NCBI RefSeq assembly: GCF_027943255.1
Contig: NC_072892.1
Coordinates: 122,033,792-122,097,791, forward strand
Length of the DNA stretch: 64,000 nt
Source of the DNA: Anastrepha obliqua
Lineage: Eukaryota; Arthropoda; Insecta; Diptera; Tephritidae
Direction: 5' to 3'
Shown here piece by piece: positions 44,961 through 54,308 of the stretch (the stretch's first letter is position 1; the number at the start of each line of letters is the position of its first letter). A model generated the notes under the pieces. It was not told the origin of the DNA. It searched no databases and worked only from the letters and a program-made list of their open reading frames with translations. A program made the position numbers and the translations under genes.

Positions 44961-45299
44961 CATTATCTTCAATATAAAAGCCTTCTGAATATGTACTCTA
45001 TCTATAAGAAAATGCTTGATTTCTATGCGAATCCAAATTTTATTATGTAAGAACATATTAGAATTGAATGGAAATGAAACTGCATAAGTTTCCTAAAGAT
45101 TCTGATAAAAAAGTTTAAAGTTTTGATTAAATTTTTTTGAAATTCGTAAAATTTTTGTCAATGTTTTCGAAAATTGTTGTTAGGAATATTCTAGAAACTT
45201 AAGTAGTCTTAATTTTGTAAGTGGAAGTGTACACATGTATGTTCATATTTGGATGAAGTCGAAAATGGTATACACTGAAGATCGCCGGGTGAAAAATGT

Positions 45300-45560
45300 C
45301 GAACAACGCCGTCCGATTTCAAAAATTCAGAGCTGACGAATTATTAAGAAAGTCACTAGCAGACATATTCAGAATTACGTGAAAAATAACCCACCCTTGG
45401 CCTTTGGAGAAAGAAATAACAGTAAAGAAAATAGAACACATGAGCAGATTCATAGTCAAATTAACATGGTTCGCTACTACAAAGTAGTTGTTCTACAAGA
45501 GGTTGATCAAAATGGCATCCTTGTGCTAATTGGGTCTGGGCTGTGTCATTCAAACTACAC
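45300..45560 (+). mobile_element. LINE 3'-proximal fragment related to 57400-58500
   Basis: Shared strings with the larger copy are TTAAGAAAGTCACTAGCAGA and CATATTCAGAATTA, then CTTGGCCTTTGGAGA. Further on ATCAAAATGGC, TTGTGCTAA and TGGGCTG line up with 58398-58440. The order and spacing are the same, so this is a shorter copy of the same element. Confidence 0.6.
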
Positions 45561-45598
45561 CTCCACCACCACGTAATTCCAAATAACATTGACTAATA

Positions 45599-45850
45599 AC
45601 GTGGCTACCATTCGGAAGTGCACAGATTCGAATCTCCGTTCATGAAATACCAAATGAAAGAAAGCAAAATTCTAATAGCGGCAGTCATTGGCAAACCTCC
45701 GCGTATATTTCGGCCATGAAAATGTTCCTCACAAAAAACCATTTGTCGCTCGGAGTCGGCTTGAAATTGTATATCCCTCCATTTATAGGAGTAGGAGCTT
45801 GGCCAAATGCCTAATACAGGGTGTAAGCGTCAATTGTATTATATATAAGT
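45599..45850 (+). mobile_element. tRNA-derived SINE copy F
   Basis: It starts within the tRNA part (GTGGCTACCATTCGGAAGTG), has a B-box-like GATTCGAATCTCC, then TCTAATAGCGGCAG, CGGCCATGAAAATGTTCCTC and GGAGTAGGAGCTTGGCC. It ends GTCAATTGTATTATAT. A mariner derivative begins directly after it. Confidence 0.7.
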
Positions 45851-45853
45851 ATA

Positions 45854-46280
45854 TTAGTTTGGGAAAAAAGAAATCTATTATTTTTGCTAATTTATGGTCG
45901 ATGTTTAGCTCCTCGATTATTAAAGTCATTTTCTTTAACATCAAAAGTGCCTGAATGGAATCGACGAAACCAAAATTGCACGTAATTAACCATTACAGTA
46001 TCAGCACTATAAACATCTTTCACAATTTCCGCGGTCTGGCTTGCATTTTGGCCTCCATCAAAGAAAAACTGTAAAATGTACCAAATTTTCTCTTTTTTGA
46101 CTTCCATTGTTAGCACCCTGTAACTCACAACTGAATGGAACAAACAAAAAACAGCAAACGATTTTTTAGTGTGAAATGTCACCTTGATAACGAGCATAAA
46201 CATCAACATTTTTGGTAGATACTTTACGAGATATCGATCACCACCGTCATTTACCGATGGATTTCTTTTTCCCCAAATAA
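45854..46280 (-). mobile_element. short mariner derivative with TIRs and transposase N-terminus
   Basis: The termini are TTAGTTTGGGAAAAAAGAAA on the left and TTATTTGGGGAAAAAGAAAT (reverse complement) on the right. The minus strand encodes MEVKKEKIWYILQFFFDGGQ, then NASQTAEIVKDVYSADTVMV and NYVQFWFRRFHSGTFDVKEN, the intact first DNA-binding domain of an Hsmar1/capitata-like mariner. The element then jumps to its 3' end, losing the entire catalytic domain. The total is about 430 bp. Confidence 0.8.
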
Positions 46281-48900
46281 ATAATTTATTGTGGGGCTAT
46301 TTTCTATTTGCGTCCATTGTTGTTTGCCGTTACAAAAAATTAGCTCAGAATAAATAACGAATAATCCTGCAGGCAAGTGCAACTTTTTTAATATAAAAAG
46401 AGTTGTGATTCAGACACCACTAAATAGTTCACGTTTTCCCAGCAGGGTGCATGTTATCAAAGTAGCTCAAGTTAAGGTAGTGGTAGTGGCCTCAGCGTTT
46501 GCCGATTGCCGCTTGCTGCTTTCTGTCGGTTATTGGCGTGAAAGGTCGTATTAGTTGACTTATGTACTCGTCTGTTGATGGGGAGCGCCTTTGCCGAAGG
46601 ACAACGCTTTGCTGCGTTGGGTGTAGTGGTCTAAAAGTTCACATACATGCAGATGTAAGTTCCAGTACATGTACAAAGATACGAATGTACAAAAACTACG
46701 ATCGTAACAAAACAAGGAACTGGAAAACGTGTTAAAATAAATATTGAGGCTGGGAAAGTCCGCCCATACAACCATGATATACAGCGCACATAGGCAAATT
46801 GGCACATCCACCCATACACACAATATGCTATGGACTCGCGTACAGCACATAATTTCGCTAACTAATGGCTAATTTTAAATAGAATTTGACTGCTGCTTTT
46901 ATTGACTCCAGTCGCGCTAGAAAGATGCAGAAGTGGCACGTACCAAATTGCAGACAGTCGCATTTCACTATTTTCCACCCGTTTCTACGCCGTCCTCAAA
47001 GCAACGCAACTCAACCAAATGCGCAACACTTTCTGCTCCAATAGTCCCAGTGTTGATGAAATCGAAAAAAAAAACAAAAACTTAAAAAAAAATAGTTTCT
47101 GCTTGCTTGCCGCTTGTTGGCTGCCACTGTATGCGGTTTACGCGCCTAATCGGCCAGATTTTTTGTTTTGCAGACGGAGTCTGGCCAATGTATGCTCGAT
47201 TGTCCATACGCTCAATGCGCGCGCAAACATACTTACAACGCATGTGTAATTGTATGTACATACTTGTGTGCAAATGCGCATATTGGCACGAGCTCAGCAC
47301 ACGCCGTGGTTAAAGTACAGACTGCGCGCATGCGCACCAATATGACCACGCATCCATATGGTGACTTGTTTGCCTTTGGCACAAAGCCTTTTTAACGAGT
47401 ATGAGGCAAAGAACCAAAAGTCAAGAAAAAAAGAAAAGAATCAATAAAGATAGAAGTTGAGTGTGACCGTTGGAACGCAGGAGGTGTGCAGTGCATGGCA
47501 GTCGAACAGCCGCCATCAAGGCGTAGGCGCGCCAGCACACTGTGACAACAAAGACGACTACAGCGATGGCGGGTTGGCAATAAAATGAAGCCAAACAGCA
47601 ACAATGTGATTGCAACGCGAAAGGCGAAACGAAGGGAGTATTTAAGAAGGCAGCAAGACAGAAAACAGATGTGGGCCGCGAGTTTGGCGTTGTTTGTTGG
47701 CAGCAAACAAGAACCACAGCCAACAAGATTGACGACGATACTAATACTGACTACGACGTAGACCAGAAGTGCAATCAGAACTGGTAGAGAATAATAAAAG
47801 CAAGCTTTAGAACTAAAACGAATCGCGAAAAAATAAAAAGTTTTTGCATGTGAGCAGCGCAACTACAAATGCACACCACGTTAGTGAAATGCAAAAGCCA
47901 TAGTGACGGTAACCCCGCAACAAACAACAATAACAAGTTAGCAAAGCGAGCACATTGCCACAAACGACATACAAACCAACCTGACAACAATCGCCGCAAC
48001 CGCCAACTCAACAAGCAACCCACAAAACCAGTCAGCCCGTCAACCCGCCAACCTACAAAACTAAGCCCCACGCTTCCAACGATCAGCCCGGTCCAACGGT
48101 CAACATTTTATGTGCGTAAAGGCCGCAGTCACTCACTGTTGGCATCGCCTTCGTCATAGCTTTAACTGCACCACAACCACAAGATCCCAACCCTACCGCC
48201 CAGCCACTTTTAGTGTGTCTGTCCTATCTGAAATGAAGGGAATCGCGTCTCCACAGTCCTTATATGATATTATTTTATTTGTTTGCTTGTTGCGTCCTTT
48301 ATTCGCTTGTTGTTTTTTTTTTATTATTTGATTTTTTTTTGTCATAAAACAGAATTGGTCCGCCAACCGTCGGCTGCCAATCGCCACATCTGCATTTGCC
48401 ACCAACTGCCAGTATACGAGTATTCATGCTCGACCTGCGGCGCAAAGGCGTGAGGCGAAAGTTTTGCAAGATTCTGTGTGCTGTATTGCCATACGCAGTG
48501 GGCCAATGCAGTAGTCGCGTTTCTCTTTTTGTTTGTTCATCTCTATTATTTTTTCGCCATTTTTAGCATTAACTGCCAACTTTAGCACGCACAGTAGCTG
48601 TTTGTGGCGTGTTTTTGTGTACCCAAAGCGAGAACAAGAAAAATTGGACACGGCTGGTAATACTCGTAAAAAGTGGAAAATGGAATCAAAATAATGGTCT
48701 TCGACTACACTCAGGGATTACACTGTCAAAAAATGGTGTCATGGATTTCATAAAAACTAATATTTTTTATCTAATTTGTCTGGCAATTTTTTATTTTTTT
48801 ATTCCTTGATAAAATATACTTTTAGATGGAATTTTTAAGAAGAACTAAATAACTATAAAAGACCTCTCACTGCACATAGGTTTCTAGTCGGACCATAGGG
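46281..48900. other. transposon-poor, GC-richer noncoding stretch
   Basis: No transposon was recognised. CAA/CAAC-rich composition dominates at 47860-48080, and several opposed short frames look like by-products of this. No frame shows a domain. It may be unique host DNA such as regulatory sequence or an untranslated exon, but nothing proves it. Confidence 0.4.
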
Positions 48901-49216
48901 CGGAATTCCGTTTCCTGAGGTCCTTGATTTATACGGACGGATCATTAGCCCGACGCAACCTTCGGCTCGACAAGAGAGAAATGAGGATTGAATAAAGAAT
49001 CTGGTGGTCAAAACACGCACAAGTAAAATAAAACAGTGGTTATAAGAAATATATAAATATATAAATAAATTTAATGAGTATTTTGTGTCCATTGTAAGGC
49101 CTATGCAAAACTCAATAGAAAATGTCAGATTTACTAATATCGTAGATAATAGATGTATAGTCTTCAAATTTCGCGAAATATCAGCCAATAAATTATATTG
49201 AGTGTGTAAATCGCTA

Positions 49217-49440
49217 AAGAATAAATCTGATTTTGATAATGTTAGTCCAAAAATACTATTAGATCATTGGATTACACTAAGACATGCATTACTGAGGAAC
49301 GTTAATACCTCGCTATCTAAAGGGTAATTCCCAAAAGAAAGATTCAATGACAACGTAGACAAAATTAAAGATGCAAACTAATGCGATGAATTCAGGACAA
49401 TTAATGGCTTAAAAACCTTAGAAAAACATCCTTGCAGAAC
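49217..49440 (+). mobile_element. LINE reverse transcriptase N-terminal fragment
   Basis: The + strand contains FDNVSPKILLDHWITLRHAL, then FPKERFNDNVDKIKDAN and CDEFRTINGLKTLEKH. These match the INxSLxxGxFPxxWK...PIPK.....EFRPIN.L..LEK block at the start of LINE RT. One stop lies within the read. It is a short decayed remnant. Confidence 0.6.
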
Positions 49441-50089
49441 ATATAAAGAATTAACATAATATAAATATATTCAGAAGAACTTCCGTAGACCCCATTAAAA
49501 ACTTGTAAATCACGCTGTCCAATCTGTATAGGATAAAAACATTTATGTTAAATTTGTAAAAGAATTAAGAAGAAGTGTAAAATAGAGTATAAAAAATACT
49601 AATAAAGAATAATTAATAATAATAATAGGATATGTGATGGATTTTTGCAGCTCGGCAGGTCTGTGGATGCCGCGTTCTCATAATAGTTATTAAGAATCTA
49701 GGGAATATCTAGCCGAACCTGGAGATTATGAGCTACTCGAACTATTCAACAAAGGAGTCGCTTGTCTGGCAATAAACGTATGAAATTCTTTTATAAAATA
49801 AAGCAAATCACTCCAGGGTGCCCAAGCTATAATATTCAACTATATAACTAACTGGTAAATTATTAAGAAATGTGTTCCATTTTTATTAGCCTGAACTATA
49901 AGCGAAAATTTTCCTCGCGCTGAGTGTTTATAATTATAATTCAATCTGCAGTTTTCCGCAGATCTCTGTACAGTACTTTAGAAAACTCGTAATCTTGCGG
50001 AGATGGTAATCGAAATTTAAATTTCTGCTCCCCCGGAAGCAGTGTTACCGTTTGGCTATTTTTAATTAATTTTTCCTTTGACATGAGAT
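49441..50089. other. AT-rich noncoding, nothing recognised
   Basis: No domain or repeat end was seen. Confidence 0.4.
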
Positions 50090-50900
50090 ATGCCCGTAGC
50101 TCATATGTCTTCTTCTATATCATCTCTCCATCTTCTTCTATATCCCTTTGGATTTGCTTCGAAGATCTTATTTCTAATTATATCATTCGCACCCTTATTC
50201 GCAGAGGGTGACCGTACCATCGAATGTAACGTAACATATCTGATAACATTTGCACCTCTGACAAGTGTGTATTACGTCATTGTAGCGAAGGCGGTGAGTA
50301 TCATCTTCACGTCGTACAGGGCCATATATCTGTCTGAGAATATTTCTTTCGAAAAAAATGAATTGATCGACTTCATTTGATTTCAGCACGCACAATTCGC
50401 AACCATATGAGAGTGTAGGTCTTATGATGGTTTTATTTATACGAAATTGGAAAGTAATCTCGACTTTATCAGTTTTTTACGCGCGAAGTAAGATTAATTT
50501 GCACCTTGTATCTACTCTTGTGTGGCAATTGATGTATCTTTCTGCGCACTGAGTATAACTCCAAGGTACTTAAATTCTTTGAGCTTTTCAAAACTATAGC
50601 TGCCGATTTGTAAGTTATGTATTGCGTTGCGCGCTGCACCCTCCGTATAATTGGTTTTTTCTTCGTTGATAAGTCCTACTATCTTAGTAGATGGTTCTAG
50701 GCACATACGAGTAAATGTTTCTTTCACAGCTTGTTTGTTTCTGGCTATAATTATGATGTCATCCGCATAGGCACAAATTTGTGTAGATTTGTAAAAACTT
50801 GTGCCTCCTGGATCTATCTATATCAGTCATAACAGCGTGTAGTATTAGATTGATAAGTAGAGACATTTTACATCTGAGACCACTTCGAAACGATTGGTGA
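50090..50900 (-). mobile_element. LINE reverse transcriptase fragment (YADD present)
   Basis: On the minus strand, AYADDIIIIARNKQAVKETF (about 50735-50775) holds the polymerase box. It is followed by INEEKTNYTEG, SFEKLKEFKYLGVILSAQKD and, after frame breaks, a KSNEVDQFIFFERNILRQIY-GPV segment. The latter matches the thumb region (YG.E.W.L...E...L..FER.ILR.IYGP) of an insect LINE type whose 3' tail carries GRGRP..RW. It is fragmented by stops. Confidence 0.75.
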
Positions 50901-51361
50901 CATTATCTGGAACTCTCACTGTTACCCAAGTGCTTGTTAAAGTTATGCTGATCAGACGTACCAGTTTAAAATGCATGCTTAACATCTTTAGATGATATTT
51001 AATATGATATGTTTTCGATTGAGAATGTTAATCGCTTGCTTAAAATCTATAAAAAGACAGCATAGCACAATTTTTTATTTTTTATATTATTTTATAATTG
51101 ATGTACTAACTTCCGGTTTCTGGGAAAGGGTTATTACTAGAAACACCACCGGATTATCAAAGGAAAAAACCGTTTTAATCCATGAATAACACTCTGGTTT
51201 AATGTTTTGCTACTTTGGGCAAAAAGTAAGGTGAATTTGGTTGTAAAATGAAAAATCTTTATTTATTCTTGTAAATCAATTTCATCCCCCAATCAATTTA
51301 ATCCCCTCTCGATGAAATACACTTATGCCAACGATTTTTCCAATCCCCGAAACATACCAAA

Positions 51362-51681
51362 CGGCGGCCGCCGTAGCCGAATGGGTTGGTGCGTGATTAC
51401 CATTCGGAATTCACAGAGAGGTCGTTGGTTCGAATCTCGGTGAAAGCAAAATTAATAAAAATATTTTTCTAATAGCGGTCGCCCTTCGGCAGGCAATGGC
51501 AAACCTCCGAGTGTATTTCTGCCATGAAAAAGCTCCTCATAAAAATATCTGCCGTTCGGAGTCGGCTTGAAACTGTAGGTCTCTCCATTTGTGGAACAAC
51601 ATCAAGACGCACACCACAAATAGGAGGAGGAGCTCGGCCAAACACCTAACAGAAGTGTACGCGCCAATTATATATATATAT
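51362..51681 (+). mobile_element. tRNA-derived SINE copy G (full length, 12 bp target duplication)
   Basis: This is the best-preserved copy. The A-box-like TAGCCGAATGGG is at 51374-51385 and the B-box-like GGTTCGAATCT at 51427-51437. The body modules are as in copy A, and the tail is GCGCCAATTATATATATATA. AAACATACCAAA flanks it on both sides (51350-51361 and 51682-51693), a clean target-primed insertion. It interrupts the mariner at 51235-52760. Confidence 0.9.
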
Positions 51682-51689
51682 AAACATAC

Positions 51690-52725
51690 CAAATAGTCCA
51701 TTTCCGGTATAGCCATCAGCACCTTCTTCGATTCAGCTTTTATCTCCTCAATCGACTCGAAACGCGTTCCCCGGAGTGGTCTCTTGAGTTTTGGGAATAG
51801 CCAGAAGTCACACGGAGCCAAATGAGGCGAATACGGTGGTTGCGGAACGATATGCGTGAAATTTTTGGCGAAATGGTCAAGAAAAACGAGTGTAGTGTGA
51901 GACGGTGCATTATCGTGATGCAAAAACCAAGAGTTGTTGGCCCATAATTCTGGTCTTTTTAGACGAATTGCTTCACATAAACGACGCATAACGCTCAAAT
52001 AATATTCCTTATTAACAGTTTGGAAGGAATTCATAGTGCACCGCACCACGAAAATCGAAAAAAACTGTCATCAAGACCTTTATTTTTGAACGACTTTGAC
52101 GTGCTCTTTTCGGTCTGGCCTCGCCTTTAGCACGATATTTGCTTGATAAGTCGGTTGTTTCAGGGTCGTAAGCATAAATCCAAGTCTCATCTCCCGTAAT
52201 GATGCGTTTGAGCTTGTCCTGATAGTCTGAAAGCATTGTTTCACACACATCAACGCGGCGACTTTTTTCCAAGAAATTGAGAGTTTTCGGTACCAAACGA
52301 GATTTGACTTTTCGTAGGCCCAAATGGTCTTTCAAAATGGTTTTCACAGATCCTTCTGATATTCTGATCATATCAGTAAGGTCTTTGACGGTCAACCGAA
52401 GATTTTAGAGCACTAACTCCTTCACTTTATTGACGTGTTGGTCATCTGTTGACGTCGATGGTCGTCCGGAGCGCTCCAAGTCATCAACACGTTCTCGACG
52501 CTCTTTGAAGTCTTTGTACCACTTATAAACATTTTTCTGCGACATGGTCGAATCACCAAATGCCTTCTGCATGCTAAGCGTTTCCGCAGCCGAAATTTCA
52601 TTCCGCAAACAAAATTTGATGGCACTTCTCTGCTCAATCAAATCAGACATTGTAAAAATCGAAAAATGCACTCTTGGGCGTTTGGTAAACACAAGCGTAA
52701 ATATATTACTGATAATGACATTCAC
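51690..52725 (-). pseudogene. mariner transposase with third catalytic residue changed
   Basis: DDD-type mariner transposase in three open pieces (52405-52725, 52012-52395, 51537-52049). HTH 1 is AIKFCLRNEISAAETL. The linker carries ERSGRPSTSTDDQHVNKVKE. HTH 2 is ISEGSVKTILKDHLGLRKV. RIITGDETWIYAY holds the first Asp and LHHDNAPSHTTLV the second. The third motif reads PYSPHLAPCDFW, so the usual catalytic Asp is His. Together with the stop and frameshift the protein is dead, but it is one of the best preserved transposases in the window. Confidence 0.8.
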
Positions 52726-52769
52726 ATGAAAGTTGGCCCAGATGTTATTAACAGTGCTGCCAACTCATG

Positions 52770-53390
52770 AAAAAAAATAATTAGAGCGCAATTTTAATCC
52801 CGCGAAGTTTAACCACAGTAGTATACCACCCGCACAGAAAGCTAAATACATATTTTTTTCTAGCATCTGGTAGATCCAAAAACTTGTAGACCATTGATCC
52901 GTGGCGCAAAAAAAATCATTAGCAGGTATGTGGCGTAATAATTTACCATGGAGTGTGAGTGCCTTAGTAAAGGCAGAGCTCTCACAGAGAAAATTATCAG
53001 CGCTGTCCACCTCCTCTATGCAAGACAGGCAAATCAGGTCCTCAATGATTCCAATGGTGGTCATATGCTGACCCCAAGGGTTGTGTCCTCTAATAATACC
53101 GACCATCAAGGGAACGTTTTTTCTGCCAAGTTTTAGAAAAAAGGTCGACAATTTTCTGTTCAAGCTTCTCACGAAGCTTTTGCAGTTTTTTTGCAGAGTT
53201 TTAGATTAGACCGTCGCTCTTTACTTAAATTGCATACATAATAGCTGATCCAATTCATGATTTCTGTAGAACTGATTCCAATTATTGGTCTGGTCCCTGT
53301 GGGGTAACCAGTGATACGCAGTTGGCCAATTCATCGGCGATTTCATTTTCTTTTTTGACAACTTACAAAGCTGACATTTTTATTTAAATA
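52770..53390 (-). mobile_element. LINE ORF2, RNase H tail and Cys/His region
   Basis: The minus strand carries KNEIADELANCVSLVTPQGP (end of LINE RNase H, usual GNE.ADELA), then a decayed helical stretch. GIIRGHNPWGQHMTTIGIIE follows, and then ICLSCIEEVDSADNFLCESS is the C..C.EE...A.H.LC.C tail with the His lost. Stops fall between the blocks. Confidence 0.7.
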
Positions 53391-53789
53391 TCATAGATTA
53401 GTACTCGGTGGGAATGCGGTTTAACGAAGTAGGACTCCATTTAATTATTTATGAACAAACGAAGTTGCATACACCCATTCATTTTTAGAATATTTCCGGA
53501 GCAACCTAAATTTAGATAGCTACATCTAGCCAATGACGTGGCGGGCTAACCTTACAATGGGTTTCACCCGAGAAAGCATCCATCATATATGAGAAAGCTT
53601 AATAGGCGCTTAACATTTAAGTATCTGTAAAGCATGGCAAGGATTGCGCTTTCAGCAATTCTGTTGTGTATTTGCGAAGTTATGATACGATTATATTCCG
53701 TCACACATAAGTCAGTGTGGATATAATTTTTATTTATTTATTGAGACTTTGCAAACAAAGAGTCTTACAAAAGGGGTGCCTATTTGCCT

Positions 53790-54308
53790 TAAAATAAAAA
53801 CTATAAAAATTTATATTCTTTTAGGTTTCACTATTTTTATTCAAAACACGGGTCTTAACAATTATATGTTAAAAATGATATCAATTAAATGCCCACCACG
53901 AGCACGTTTATAAATAAAATCCGCCAAACAGTCGATTCATGAATGCCTACTTGCTGAGAATCGATGACGTCCAGATATCGGGGTTGAAGGTTGTTCAGCA
54001 ACACTTTGCGCAATATTTTCAACAGAGCGTCCAGCTTTTGGTCTTTGATCTGCCAGTTCTCTTTCTATCCTTGACAGAACAAGTTTTTTGAAATTGTTTG
54101 CCAATTTTTTAATTGTCGACTCATTCGACCGATTATCTCCACCAAAAAAAATCAAAAATTTTTGCGATATGTTGTTCTTAAAGATCGACCATTTTCATAA
54201 TAAGCTTCAATAATTTTAACTTGAAGTAATGAAAACAGATGAAAATGTACCATATAGGAATTACTCACTACTGAGTTCTAGGCGTCACTTTGGAATACTC
54301 TTATTAGG
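53790..54308 (-). mobile_element. mariner-like element (family X copy 3)
   Basis: The minus strand begins with CCCTAATAAGAGTATTCCAA, similar to the start of copy 1 (7832). It carries TIKKLANNFKKLVLSRIERE and RPKAGRSVENIAQSVAEQPS, the first and second HTH and linker. The 3' part matches copy 2 (39690-39780) closely. The catalytic region is deleted, as in copy 2. Confidence 0.7.

Larger units (their letters stand above)
51235..52760 (-). mobile_element. mariner element, near full length, split by a SINE
   Basis: Read right to left this is an almost complete mariner transposase from SDLIEQRSAIKFCLRNEISA to ESKKVLMAIPEMDYLV. One stop lies before LRLTVKDLTDMIRISEGSVK and one frameshift lies at YEFLP/CQTVNKEYYL. 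The SINE at 51362-51681 interrupts the C-terminal W..R.H.CI region. It directly abuts a LINE remnant at 52770. Perfect TIRs were not identified, so the limits are approximate. Confidence 0.75.

Noticed and set aside
47392..47862. 156-codon Cys/Leu-rich frame on the minus strand
   Set aside because: The opposite strand is CAA/AAC-rich and reads open by composition; overlapping frames occur on both strands and no domain is seen.
51374..51437. tRNA gene
   Set aside because: A- and B-box-like sequences are present, but they recur in seven dispersed copies with SINE body, tail and target duplications, so this is a SINE and not a tRNA gene.
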